A DNA stretch of 38,857 bases, from the NCBI RefSeq assembly GCF_000495475.1, contig NZ_ASGZ01000062.1, positions 1-38,857 of the forward strand. Reading direction: 5' to 3'. A program made the position numbers and the translations under genes. This DNA is from Candidatus Halobonum tyrrellensis G22 (GTDB lineage Archaea; Halobacteriota; Halobacteria; Halobacteriales; Haloferacaceae). Shown here piece by piece: positions 1-7,705 of this stretch (the stretch's first letter is position 1; each line of letters opens with the position of its first letter). A model generated the notes under the pieces. That model was given only the letters and a program-made list of their open reading frames with translations, made no database searches and was not told the origin of the DNA.

Positions 1-188
1 GCGGCGATCGCGGCGGTCTCCGCCTCGCTCGCGTCGTCGGGGACGGCGAGGCGGAGCCCCGGCCCGACCGCGGGACCGGCGTCGCCGCTCCGCCCACCCG
101 CCCCGCCTCGGTCGCCCGCGGGGTCGTCCGACTCCGCCCCGTCCGCCTCGGTTCCGTCCGGGTCGTCGGCGTCGGTCGCTCGGACCAT
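1..188 (-). CDS. pccX: Acyl/propionyl-CoA carboxylase small subunit, PccX-like (partial)
   Basis: This is the N-terminal part of a small protein that runs off the left edge of the window. The first 40 or so residues are a disordered stretch of Asp, Gly, Pro and Ala. After it comes a segment reading about LRLAVPDDASEAETAAIAAA, which resembles the core of acyl-CoA carboxylase epsilon-type subunits. Its ATG overlaps the pccB stop codon (TGATG), so the two are translationally coupled. In Haloferax mediterranei a small third subunit, PccX, is encoded beside pccB and pccA and is needed for propionyl-CoA carboxylase activity. The family is inferred from the motif and the position next to pccB; the C-terminus is not visible. 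Confidence 0.75.
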   Translation of the reverse strand, partial: MVRATDADDPDGTEADGAESDDPAGDRGGAGGRSGDAGPAVGPGLRLAVPDDASEAETAAIA

Positions 189-1738
189 CAGATCGGGATG
201 TTGCCGTGCTTCTTCTCGGGGAGCGACTCCCGCTTCGAGCGCAGCAGTTCGAGGTCGGCGATCAGCCGCGGGCGCGTCTCCGGCGGTTCGAGGACCGCGT
301 CGACGAACCCCTTGTCGGCGGCGGTGTACGGGTTGGCGAACTCCTCGCGGTACTCCTCGATCAGGCTCTCCCGGCGCGCCTCGGGGTCGTCGGCGGCCTC
401 CAACTCCTCGGAGTAGAGGATGTTGACCGCGCCCTTCGGTCCCATCACGGCGATCTCGGCGGTGGGCCACGCGTAGTTGACGTCGGCGCCGAGGTGTTTC
501 GACGCCATCACGTCGTACGCGCCGCCGTACGCCTTCCGGGTGATGACGGTCAACAGCGGGACCGTCGCCTCCGAGTAGGCGTACAGGAGTTTCGCGCCGT
601 GGCGGATGATCCCGCCGTGTTCCTGGTCGGTGCCGGGCATGAACCCCGGCACGTCGACGAACGTCACGATGGGGACGTTGAACGCGTCACAGAACCGGAC
701 GAACCGGGCGGCCTTCTCCGACGCCTCGATGTCGAGCGTGCCGGCGTTGACGCGCGGCTGGTTGGCGACGATACCGACGCTGTGGCCGTCGAGGCGGCCG
801 AACCCGGTGACGATGTTCTTCGCGAAGTCGGCGTGCGTCTCGAAGAACGACCCCTCGTCGACGACGCTGTCGACGACGTTCGTCGCGTCGTACGGCTTCC
901 GCGGCTCGTCGGGGACGATGCTCGTCAACTCCTCGTCGGCCCGCTCGGGGTCGTCCCACGGCTCGACCCGCGGGGGGTCCTCGACGTTGTTCTGCGGCAG
1001 GTACGACAGCAGCCGGCGCATGTCGTCTAACGCGTCCTCCTCGGTCTCCTCGGCGAAGTGGGCCACCCCCGAGGTGGAGGCGTGCGTCTGTGCGCCGCCC
1101 AACTCCTCGAAGGTGACCTGCTCGCCCGTCACCGTCTCGATCACGTCCGGGCCGGTGATGAACATGTGGCTGGTGTCTTTCACCATGAACGTGAAGTCGG
1201 TGAGCGCGGGCGAGTACACCGCCCCGCCCGCACACGGCCCGAGAATGCCCGACAGTTGCGGGATGACGCCCGACGCCTCGGTGTTGCGCCGGAATATCTC
1301 CGCGAAGCCGGCGAGCGAGCCGACGCCCTCCTGGATGCGCGCGCCCGCGGAGTCGTTGAGACCGACGACGGGCGCGCCCACGTCCATCGCCTTGTCCATC
1401 ACCTTACACACCTTCTCGGCGAACACCTCGCCGAGCGACCCGCCGAAGACGGTGAAGTCGTGTGCGAACACGAACGTCTTCCGGCCGTTCACCTCGCCGT
1501 AGCCCGTGACGACGCCGTCGCCGGGGAGCCGCTGCTCCTCCATGCCGAACTTGTGGGTGTCGTGGGTGCGGAACTGGTCGAACTCGTGGAAGGTGCCGTC
1601 GTCGAGGAAGTAGTCGACCCGCTCGCGTGCGGTCATCTTCCCCTTGTCGTGTTGGCTCTCGATCCGCTCTTCGCCGCCGCCGAGCAGCGCCCGCTCGCGC
1701 CGCTCGCGGAGTTCCTCGATGCGGTCGTCCATGGTCAT
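188..1738 (-). CDS. pccB: Propionyl/acyl-CoA carboxylase carboxyltransferase subunit
   Basis: This is the 516-residue carboxyltransferase (beta) subunit of a biotin-dependent acyl-CoA carboxylase. It moves the carboxyl group from carboxybiotin to propionyl-CoA (or acetyl-CoA), giving methylmalonyl-CoA. Family signatures include [16 protein letters not shown] near residue 35, two crotonase-like halves, Gly-rich acyl-CoA and carboxybiotin pockets ([28 protein letters not shown]) and the C-terminal [26 protein letters not shown] region split over adjacent segments. Length matches the family. I placed the start at the ATG giving [14 protein letters not shown] because homologues begin there. An ATG two codons later is also possible, and the longer open frame upstream is not conserved-looking. 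The start overlaps the stop of a leaderless micro-ORF (ATGA), and the stop overlaps pccX, so translation of the set appears coupled. Confidence 0.95.
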   Translation of the reverse strand: MTMDDRIEELRERRERALLGGGEERIESQHDKGKMTARERVDYFLDDGTFHEFDQFRTHDTHKFGMEEQRLPGDGVVTGYGEVNGRKTFVFAHDFTVFGGSLGEVFAEKVCKVMDKAMDVGAPVVGLNDSAGARIQEGVGSLAGFAEIFRRNTEASGVIPQLSGILGPCAGGAVYSPALTDFTFMVKDTSHMFITGPDVIETVTGEQVTFEELGGAQTHASTSGVAHFAEETEEDALDDMRRLLSYLPQNNVEDPPRVEPWDDPERADEELTSIVPDEPRKPYDATNVVDSVVDEGSFFETHADFAKNIVTGFGRLDGHSVGIVANQPRVNAGTLDIEASEKAARFVRFCDAFNVPIVTFVDVPGFMPGTDQEHGGIIRHGAKLLYAYSEATVPLLTVITRKAYGGAYDVMASKHLGADVNYAWPTAEIAVMGPKGAVNILYSEELEAADDPEARRESLIEEYREEFANPYTAADKGFVDAVLEPPETRPRLIADLELLRSKRESLPEKKHGNIPI

Positions 1739-1770
1739 CGGGGACCACCCCCGCGCGTGGTCGCGGCCAT
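1735..1770 (-). CDS. Candidate leaderless micro-ORF upstream of pccB (11 aa)
   Basis: ATG at 1770 opens an 11-codon frame ([11 protein letters not shown]) that stops in TGA at 1737-1735, overlapping the pccB ATG as ATGA. A TTTT-core TATA-like element at 1801-1804 lies about 32 nt upstream of this ATG. Transcription would therefore start at or within a few bases of the micro-ORF, and pccB itself would sit well inside the transcript. The frame, overlap and spacing are read from sequence; translation is an inference. The same layout occurs at two other genes in the window. Confidence 0.45.
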   Translation of the reverse strand: MAATTRGGGPR

Positions 1771-1800
1771 TCGTTGGGTGTGGTCCGGCGACGCGCTCCA

Positions 1801-1804
1801 AAAG
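1801..1804 (-). promoter_or_regulatory. TATA-like element for pccB
   Basis: CCTTTTGG on the minus strand is the only A/T-rich core between pccB and the upstream gene. It predicts a transcript start near 1775, about 37 nt before the pccB ATG and close to the micro-ORF ATG at 1770. A 14-bp palindrome (CGGGTCGCGACCCG, 1855-1868) lies about 50 bp further upstream and could bind a regulator. The rest of 1805-1949 shows no gene. Confidence 0.45.
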
Positions 1805-1949
1805 GGTTCCGTAACGGACGCCCCGCCGGATCTCGTGACGGTACCGCCACCGCCGGGTCGCGACCCGCCCGCGACCCGCCGGACGCTACCCGAGCGGCGG
1901 ACGACCCGAGCGGCCGTGGCGCCGTGTGGGTCGCGCCGTACGCGCTAGC

Positions 1950-2327
1950 TCACCCCAGGAGGTCGAGTAGCGCGCTCGCCGTCTCGCCCGCCCGCTCGAC
2001 GGTGAGCGTCTCGGCGGTGACGAACACGCCCTCGTCCCCGCTGGTGACGCGGACGAGCGTCCCGTCGGAGAACCGCCGGACCGTGTACTCGTACTCGCCG
2101 AGTTCCGAGTCGGCGTACGCCGTGTTCGCGCGGAACCCGTCGCGCGCCTGCTCGACGAATCCCACCAGATCGGCGTCGGCGTCCAAGTCCGACCGGAGGT
2201 AGACCTGCTCGTGGTCGTCGGGCGTGAAGTAGGTAATGCTCCGCAGGCGGTCGCCGACCGAGGTCCGCGCGACGCGTTCGAACTGGTCGGCCCGGTCGGA
2301 CGAGACGAGAGGTTCGGCAGAGCTCAT
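1950..2327 (-). CDS. Small conserved haloarchaeal protein, function unknown
   Basis: A 125-residue acidic, soluble protein beginning MSSAEPLVSSDRADQFERVA, with an alpha/beta pattern and no membrane segment, signal peptide or metal motif that I recognise. Sequence features include the strand-like stretch LGEYEYTVRRFSDGTLVRVTSGDEGVFVTAE near the end. It looks like one of the short haloarchaeal families without assigned function. The ATG at 2327 was chosen because a TATA-like CTTTTG lies about 28 nt upstream, giving a leaderless mRNA. The longer open frame to 2474 lies upstream of that promoter and has a non-protein-like composition. It is a single gene between the carboxylase locus and the methionine synthase pair. 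Confidence 0.75.
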   Translation of the reverse strand: MSSAEPLVSSDRADQFERVARTSVGDRLRSITYFTPDDHEQVYLRSDLDADADLVGFVEQARDGFRANTAYADSELGEYEYTVRRFSDGTLVRVTSGDEGVFVTAETLTVERAGETASALLDLLG

Positions 2328-2520
2328 GCAGTTTGTTACCACGCTCGGAGGACAAAAGCTTACGGCCGGCGTCGACACGTCGCCGGAGCCGACCGGCGGA
2401 GCGCCCCGACCGGGCGGGCGGCGTCCGGCGGTTCCGGGCGGCCGTCGCGGCTGGTCGGCCCGGCTCCGCGACATCGGACGAGCCGGCGCGCGGTCCGAGC
2501 GGGTCGGTCGGCGCCCCGGC

Positions 2521-3594
2521 TCAGTCGGCGGTCGCGAGCGGGTCGTCGACGTCGATCTCGCCGGCGTCGAGTTCCGCCTCCACCTCGCGGGCGGCCTGAA
2601 CCATGTTCTCGGTCTTGCCGTACGCGATTTCGCGGGGGAGGAGCTTCAGCCCGCAGTCGGGCGAGACGGTCAGCTTCTCCGGCGGGACCACCTTCAGCCC
2701 CTGCCGGATGTTCGCCTTGATCTCCGATACGGGCTCGACCTCGGCGGTGTGGGCGTCGACGACGCCGAGCGCGAGGTCGGGCGCGAACGCGCCGTCGGCG
2801 AACGTCTCGATCTGCTCGTAGTCGCCGTTACACAGTTCCACGTCGAACTCGTCGATCGGGTAGTCGTTGATCTCGGGGTAGATCCGCGAGTAGTCGCCGT
2901 AACAGACGTGGAGACCGATCCGAACGTCCTCGGGGATGTCGGAGACGATCCGGTCGAGACACTCGCCGACGATGGCGTGGTCGTCGGGCGTCGTCGCAAG
3001 CGCGGGTTCGTCGATCTGGACGTAGCGGGCGCCCGCCTCGACCAACTTCTCGACCTCCTCGTTGACCAGGTCCGCGAGCGCGTACGACAGCTCCTCGTCG
3101 GAGTCGTACGCCTCGTTGAACGCCCAGTTGGCCAGCGTGTACGGGCCGGTGATCGGCACCTTCACCGGGCGGCTGGCGACCGCGTCGGTGAACTCGAACT
3201 CGTCGACCAGCCACGGCTCGTCGTACGCCACCTCGTCGACCACCGACGGCTTGTCGAAGTAGTTGTGCCCCCACACCTTGACGGGTCCGTTGAACTCGTA
3301 GCCGTCGATCCGGCCCGCGAAGAACTCCACCATCTCCTCGCGGCGCATCTCGCCGTCGACCACGGTGTCCAACCCAGCCCGCTCGTGTTCGTGGGTGATG
3401 ACGCGGCAGGCGTCGTCGTGCGCCTCCGTCAGGTCGACCGCGTCGAAGTCGGCGTCGTCGTCCTCCGCGAGGTCGGTCGCGCGGTTCAACCACCGCGGCT
3501 TGGGGTACGACCCCACGACGGTCGTGAGCAGGAACGCCTCGGTCGGGTGGTCGTCCGGCCGGAACCCCTCGCGGTTCCCCGGGTTCCGGCTCAC
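2521..3594 (-). CDS. metE: Methionine synthase, MetE C-terminal (catalytic) half
   Basis: This 357-residue protein corresponds to the C-terminal catalytic barrel of cobalamin-independent methionine synthase, which transfers a methyl group to homocysteine. It starts with the family motif TTVVGSYPKPRWL. It keeps the zinc ligand set expected for homocysteine binding: H229 and C231 (HVC), E253, and C314 (PDCGLK). VQIDEPAL at about 192-199 is the substrate-side DEPAL motif. The GTG start overlaps the stop of the upstream half-MetE gene as GTGA, so the two proteins are probably made in equal amounts. A full bacterial MetE is about 750 residues; here the two halves are separate polypeptides. The methyl donor cannot be read from sequence. 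Confidence 0.88.
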   Translation of the reverse strand: MSRNPGNREGFRPDDHPTEAFLLTTVVGSYPKPRWLNRATDLAEDDDADFDAVDLTEAHDDACRVITHEHERAGLDTVVDGEMRREEMVEFFAGRIDGYEFNGPVKVWGHNYFDKPSVVDEVAYDEPWLVDEFEFTDAVASRPVKVPITGPYTLANWAFNEAYDSDEELSYALADLVNEEVEKLVEAGARYVQIDEPALATTPDDHAIVGECLDRIVSDIPEDVRIGLHVCYGDYSRIYPEINDYPIDEFDVELCNGDYEQIETFADGAFAPDLALGVVDAHTAEVEPVSEIKANIRQGLKVVPPEKLTVSPDCGLKLLPREIAYGKTENMVQAAREVEAELDAGEIDVDDPLATAD

Positions 3595-4604
3595 AGTTCC
3601 ACCCCCTCGCTACGGGCGAGGCGAGCGCCCTCGGCGAGCGTCGCGAGTTTCTCGCGGTGGCGGTTCACGGGCAGGTAGAACGGCTCCGTGTTGTGGCTCA
3701 CGTACGTCGTGTCGAACTCGGCGGCGGGCACGCGGTCGTGGACCCACTCCACCCGCTCGGCCACCGTCTCCGGCTCCTCGACCCGGGTGTTCTGGCCGTC
3801 GACCAACCCGAGCCCGATATCGTCTTTCGTGCCGTACTCGTTGATACACTCGAACGTCGCCTCGCGGTCGGCCGTCACGAGGTCGAACCCGATGGCGTCG
3901 ACGCCCGCGTCCATCAGGTGGGCGTACGGCTTCTCCTCGAACGCCTCCCAGTAGGTGTGGACCACCACGTCGGCGTCGGTGGCGGCCGCCACCTCGTCGA
4001 TGGCGTCGCTCGCGCGCTCGTCGCGTCCGTCGCCCGGCGGGTTCGTCACCAGCGACGGCTCCAGCAGGTACAGCGTCTCGTGGGCGGGGAACGCGTCTAT
4101 CTCGCCCGCGAGGAACTCCGCGACCGCCGCGAGGAACTCCGCCTCGTCGCCGTAGTACTCGTCGGTCGCGAGGTTCGCGAGCGTGTACGGACCCGGCAGC
4201 ACCGTCTGGAGCGGGTCGTCGTCGAGCAGTTCGACCGCGTGGTCGAGTTCGACGCCCACGTCGCCCGAGAACGTCAACTCGCCCACGACCCGCGGGTCGC
4301 GGTAGAAGTTGTTGTTGTCGTAGTAGCGGACGATACCGCCCGTCTCGACGTTCTCGTGGACCGTCAGCGGGTGCGCCAGCATGTCGTCCCACCGCGCTTG
4401 CCCCTCGACGACCCTGTCGAGTCCGGCCCCCCGCTGTTCGTCCACCATCTCCTCGCGGGCGCGCCCGTACGCGTCCGTGACTTCGGGTAGCTCGTCGCCC
4501 GAGACGAGGTCGCCCTTCTGGTGGCCCTTCAGGTCCGACAGCTCCGATTTCGCCCAGTCCGGGAGCGGGAACAGCCCCGGGGTCGTGGCGACTACGTCGG
4601 TCAT
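3591..4604 (-). CDS. MetE-like protein, zinc-site-less half of methionine synthase
   Basis: This 337-residue MetE-family barrel is encoded immediately before the catalytic half. It has the family features LPGPYTLANLA near 137 and the LLEPSL strand near 180. The zinc ligands are gone: the HxC motif is HTY at 216-218, and the second cysteine region reads VSHNTEP near 302-308. This fits the N-terminal barrel of full-length MetE, which arose by duplication and lost the metal site; here it is a separate gene. It probably pairs with its neighbour to bind the methyl donor. The ATG at 4604 was chosen because a TATTAT element lies about 28 nt upstream; an in-frame ATG at 4631 lies inside that element and would not be transcribed. 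Confidence 0.85.
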   Translation of the reverse strand: MTDVVATTPGLFPLPDWAKSELSDLKGHQKGDLVSGDELPEVTDAYGRAREEMVDEQRGAGLDRVVEGQARWDDMLAHPLTVHENVETGGIVRYYDNNNFYRDPRVVGELTFSGDVGVELDHAVELLDDDPLQTVLPGPYTLANLATDEYYGDEAEFLAAVAEFLAGEIDAFPAHETLYLLEPSLVTNPPGDGRDERASDAIDEVAAATDADVVVHTYWEAFEEKPYAHLMDAGVDAIGFDLVTADREATFECINEYGTKDDIGLGLVDGQNTRVEEPETVAERVEWVHDRVPAAEFDTTYVSHNTEPFYLPVNRHREKLATLAEGARLARSEGVEL

Positions 4605-4629
4605 CGTCCGCCCTTCGAAATGCCGAGGC

Positions 4630-4635
4630 ATAATA
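4630..4635 (-). promoter_or_regulatory. TATA box of the split methionine synthase operon
   Basis: TATTAT on the minus strand lies about 28 nt upstream of the ATG at 4604, predicting a leaderless transcript and excluding the in-frame ATG at 4631. The A/T-rich stretch continues upstream (4636-4672), unusual for this genome, and may carry a regulator site that I cannot name. Confidence 0.6.
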
Positions 4636-4741
4636 CTTGCTAAAGGATCTTATTCCTCGTGGTTATCAACAGTCGTCGGGTCCCGCGGTCGGCGCGAACC
4701 GAACCCCCCGTCGCCGCGGTCGGCGGGTCGGCCCGCGGCGC

Positions 4742-5422
4742 TCACGCGCCGTCGGACCGGGGCGTCAGCGCGAGCACGGAGAGCGTCTCGTAGGGGTACG
4801 ACTCCTCGGCGACCGTCTCGGCGTCGAACCCCTGCGAGACGGCGTACTCCACCACCTCGGGAAAGCCCGTCAGCGACGACACCAGGAGGAGCACCAGCCC
4901 GTCCGGGCGGAGCGGCCGCGCCGCGTCGTCGAGGAACGGTTCGATCAGGTCGCGGCCCGACTCGCCGCCCGACAGCGCCGCCTCCTGCCAGTCGTCCCAC
5001 TCGTTGTCCGGGTCGGTCGGGAGGTACGGCGGGTTGAAGAGGATCGCATCCAGCGAGTCCGCCGCGAACGGGTCGAGCAGGTCGGCGCGGACCGCCTCCG
5101 CCCCCCGCTCGCGGGCGGCCCGGCAGGCGTGGGGGTTGAGGTCGCTCCCGAGCACGCGGTCGGCGGCGCCCGCCGCGCGGACCCGTTCGGCCACCCACCC
5201 GGAGCCGGTGCCGACTTCGAGCACGACCCCGCGCGCGCGGTCGACCCCGGCCTCCGCGAGCAGTCCCGAGTCCTCCGCGGGGGCGTACACCGGGTCGCCG
5301 AGACCGCGCCGCTCCGCCAGCGCGTCCCGGGTCGACTCGCCGTCGGTCGGGACACCCTCGTCCGCACCGTCCCCGGCTCCGCCCGCTCCGTCGTCGCCCG
5401 CGCCCGCTCCGTCGTCGCTCAC
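4742..5422 (-). CDS. HemK2/MTQ2-type protein N5-glutamine methyltransferase
   Basis: This 226-residue class I SAM-dependent methyltransferase has, in order, a disordered Asp/Gly N-terminus of about 30 residues, the motif VYAPAEDSGLL, the SAM-binding motif LEVGTGSGWVAERV, and the catalytic NPPY motif in LFNPPYLP. NPPY is typical of enzymes methylating glutamine side chains. Archaeal members next to ksgA are thought to modify the GGQ glutamine of release factor aRF1. The GTG start overlaps the stop of the upstream MscS gene as GTGA. It is the last gene of the minus-strand cluster that begins with ribosomal protein L21e. Confidence 0.88.
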   Translation of the reverse strand: MSDDGAGAGDDGAGGAGDGADEGVPTDGESTRDALAERRGLGDPVYAPAEDSGLLAEAGVDRARGVVLEVGTGSGWVAERVRAAGAADRVLGSDLNPHACRAARERGAEAVRADLLDPFAADSLDAILFNPPYLPTDPDNEWDDWQEAALSGGESGRDLIEPFLDDAARPLRPDGLVLLLVSSLTGFPEVVEYAVSQGFDAETVAEESYPYETLSVLALTPRSDGA

Positions 5423-6666
5423 CCGTCGTCACCCCCGTCGCCGTCCGACCCGGCCGCGGCGGCGTCGACCCGGAAGCCGCCGGTCTCCGCGCGGCCGGAG
5501 AGTTCGCGCTGGGGGAACGGGATCTTCACGCCCGCCTCGTCGAACGCCCGCTTCACGTCGGTGATCACGTCGGTGCGCGCCTTCCACATCTTGCGCGCGC
5601 TCGGCGTGTCGATGTAGTAGCGCAGGCGGAGCACCACCGCGGAGTCGCCGAACTCCGAGAGCACGACCTCGGGTTCGGGCTGTTCCAACACCGCGTCGTG
5701 GCCCGCCATCGCCCCCTCGGCGAGGTCGACCGCCTCCTCGATGTCGGTCGCGTAGTCGACGCCCACGTCGAGGTTGAGCCGGAGCCGCCCCGCCCGCGAG
5801 CGGTTGACGATGTCGCTGTCCGTGACCGCGTCGTTGGGGATCATCACGTACTCGTCGTCGAACGTTCGCAGTTGGGTGTTGAAGATGCTGACGTCGCTGA
5901 CGACCCCCTCGCGGTCGTCGATCACGACCCAGTCGCCGAGTTCGAACGGCCGCGAGAACAGCACGACGAACCCCGCGAGCACCGCCCCGAGCGTCTGTCG
6001 CGCCGCCAGTCCCAGCACGATACCGAGGAAGCCCGCGCCCGCCAGCAGGCCGCCGAGGTTGACGGTCCACAGCGACAACACCACCATCAGCGCCAGCGCG
6101 TACACCCCGATCTGGGTGGTGTGGTGGAGGATCTCCCGCTGGTGGTCGGTGATCGTCACCCGGTCGTGTGCCAGCCGTCCGATCGCGCGTTTCGTCAGCC
6201 GCGTCGCCCCGTACGCCCCAGCGAAGACGACGGCCGTGAGCACGACGAGGAGCACGTCGCCCGAGGACACCTCGAACGGCGCGAGGAGGAACTTCACCAC
6301 GCCGAGTCCGCCCCACAGCAGGATCAGGAAGGCGCCGACGGCGGACGCCGTCGCCGCCACCGCGGCCGTCTGGGCCGACTCGACGACCGCCCCGTCGAAC
6401 CGGTCTTTCAGCCGCGGTCCCGCCCGCCGGACGACGACGACAACCGCCACGAGGAGGAGGAGCGCCGCGAGCGTCGCCAGCAGTCGCGACTCGGGGGTCG
6501 GGAACTGCGACCGGACGAACTCCGCGAGCGGCGCCGCCCCGTCGACTAAGTCGGCGCCGCTCACCGTCTCGCCGCCGCCGCCGTCGGTGCCCGGCGCGGG
6601 CGTCGCGACCGTCGTCGTGTCGCCCGTCCCGCTCTGGAGTATCGATATCCCGCCGCCCGCCCCCAT
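5419..6666 (-). CDS. Mechanosensitive channel, MscS family
   Basis: This 415-residue membrane protein has an N-terminal Gly/Thr-rich extracellular segment and about five transmembrane helices. The pore-lining helix and conserved junction follow (GGLLAGAGFLGIVLGLAARQTLGAVLAGFVVLFSRPFELGDWV, split across residues about 205-250). The cytoplasmic beta domain has FNTQLRTFDDEYVMIPND, and the C-terminal domain ends in KIPFPQREL. Such channels open on membrane tension and release osmolytes on hypo-osmotic shock. It starts at the ATG directly abutting the ksgA stop (TAGATG) and overlaps the methyltransferase start, so it is co-transcribed within the ksgA-hemK2 unit. It is one of three MscS-type proteins in the window and the longest. 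Confidence 0.92.
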   Translation of the reverse strand: MGAGGGISILQSGTGDTTTVATPAPGTDGGGGETVSGADLVDGAAPLAEFVRSQFPTPESRLLATLAALLLLVAVVVVVRRAGPRLKDRFDGAVVESAQTAAVAATASAVGAFLILLWGGLGVVKFLLAPFEVSSGDVLLVVLTAVVFAGAYGATRLTKRAIGRLAHDRVTITDHQREILHHTTQIGVYALALMVVLSLWTVNLGGLLAGAGFLGIVLGLAARQTLGAVLAGFVVLFSRPFELGDWVVIDDREGVVSDVSIFNTQLRTFDDEYVMIPNDAVTDSDIVNRSRAGRLRLNLDVGVDYATDIEEAVDLAEGAMAGHDAVLEQPEPEVVLSEFGDSAVVLRLRYYIDTPSARKMWKARTDVITDVKRAFDEAGVKIPFPQRELSGRAETGGFRVDAAAAGSDGDGGDDG

Positions 6667-7533
6667 CTACTGTCCCTCGCCGACCTCGCTCGCCGCCCGG
6701 GCGGTCCCCGCGAGCGCCGCGAACGCCGCCGGCGGGAGGTCGCCCGGCCGCACCGACAGCACGTCCTCGTCGGCCGCGGCGACCACCGCGTCGGGGTCGG
6801 CCAGCCCGGAGATGTGGGCGGTGTTGCGCACGGCGTTCCGCACCGTCTTGCGCCGCTGGGTGAACAGCGCCTTCACGAACCGGAGGAAGAACGCCTCGTC
6901 GTCCACCGCGTACGCCGGGTCTCGGGGCGTACACCGCACGAGCGCGCTGTCGACGCGCGGCTGGGGGTCGAACGCCTCCCGCGGCACCCGCTCGACGAGT
7001 TCCACGTCGGCGTAGTGCTGGGCGCTCACCGACAGCCGGCCGTACTCGGGCGTGCCCGCCTCGGCGACCATCCGCTCGGCGAACTCGACTTGGAACATCA
7101 ACACGAGCGGGCGCTTCAGCGGCAGCAGCCGGAACGCTATCTCCGAGGAGACGCCGTACGGCAGGTTCGACACGCACGCGGTGAAGTCGGGCAACTCGAC
7201 CGACAGCGCGTCGCCCTCGACCACGTCGAGGCGGCCGTCCGCGACCGCGTCTGCGAACTCCTCGCGGAGGAACGCCGCGAGGTCGGGGTCGCGTTCGACC
7301 ACCGTGACGCGGTCCGCCACCGCGAGCAGGCGGTCGGTGAGCGCGCCGGTGCCGCCGCCGACCTCGAGGAGGTGCGAGCGGTCGGCGTCCGCCGGGAGGT
7401 ACTCCGCGACCCGGTCGAGCACCCGGTCGTCGACGAGGAAGTGCTGGTCGCGGTCGGGGTCGCCCCGGACGCCGGCGCGCTCGCGGAGGCGGTCGGGGTC
7501 GCGGCCGCCGGCGTCGGGCGCGGGGTCGGTCAT
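6667..7533 (-). CDS. ksgA: 16S rRNA dimethyladenosine transferase KsgA/Dim1
   Basis: This 288-residue RNA methyltransferase dimethylates the two adjacent adenosines of the 3'-terminal hairpin of 16S rRNA late in small-subunit assembly. Visible motifs are QHFLVDDRVLDRV at the start of the domain, the SAM loop LEVGGGTGALTDRLL, the catalytic NLPYGVSS, and the C-terminal region FVKALFTQRRKTVRNAV that contacts rRNA. A TAAATC/GATTTA element lies 27-30 nt upstream, so the mRNA is probably leaderless. The start is either this ATG or the GTG immediately before it (7536). It heads the ksgA-mscS-hemK2 unit and is preceded by a pair of large inverted repeats. Confidence 0.95.
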   Translation of the reverse strand: MTDPAPDAGGRDPDRLRERAGVRGDPDRDQHFLVDDRVLDRVAEYLPADADRSHLLEVGGGTGALTDRLLAVADRVTVVERDPDLAAFLREEFADAVADGRLDVVEGDALSVELPDFTACVSNLPYGVSSEIAFRLLPLKRPLVLMFQVEFAERMVAEAGTPEYGRLSVSAQHYADVELVERVPREAFDPQPRVDSALVRCTPRDPAYAVDDEAFFLRFVKALFTQRRKTVRNAVRNTAHISGLADPDAVVAAADEDVLSVRPGDLPPAAFAALAGTARAASEVGEGQ

Positions 7534-7587
7534 CACGGCGGCGTTTGCGGTCGGTCCCCCTAAATCCGTCTATCGAGTCGGGGACGG

Positions 7588-7614
7588 CCCGCCCGCCCGG
7601 CGCTCGCGGGCGGG
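7588..7614. repeat. 9-bp inverted repeat between DUF655 gene and ksgA
   Basis: CCCGCCCGC (7588-7596) and GCGGGCGGG (7606-7614) form a perfect stem around a 9-nt loop. It is separated by one base from a longer palindrome. It lies about 22 bp upstream of the ksgA TATA element. It could form part of a terminator for the DUF655 transcript or a protein-binding site. Confidence 0.6.
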
Positions 7615-7615
7615 T

Positions 7616-7649
7616 TTGCGCCGTCACTCCGCGCGGAGTGACGGCGCAA
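7616..7649. repeat. 34-bp perfect palindrome
   Basis: Every base of the left arm (starting TTGCGCCGTCACTCCGC) is matched by the right arm, giving a 34-bp perfect palindrome. As RNA it would form a stem of about 15 bp closed by a CGCG tetraloop. It lies 56 bp beyond the DUF655 stop and about 50 bp upstream of the ksgA TATA element. There is no following U-tract on the minus strand, so a bacterial-type terminator is not indicated. Confidence 0.8.
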
Positions 7650-7705
7650 CGCGCGTCGACACTCCGCGCGCCGACGCTTCCCGCGTCGCCGAACGTGCGG
7701 ACCCG

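Noticed and set aside
206-1030. Long plus-strand open frames opposite pccB
   Set aside because: In very GC-rich DNA the antisense and shifted frames stay open by chance. Their translations are Arg/Pro/Ala-rich without any family motif, while the minus strand is a clear carboxyltransferase.
1739-1801. Upstream extension of pccB to an earlier start
   Set aside because: The extra 21 residues do not look like the family start, and most of them lie within or before the predicted promoter and micro-ORF.
4605-4631. Upstream ATG giving nine extra residues on the zinc-less MetE half
   Set aside because: That ATG lies inside the TATTAT element that would drive transcription, so it would not be in the mRNA.
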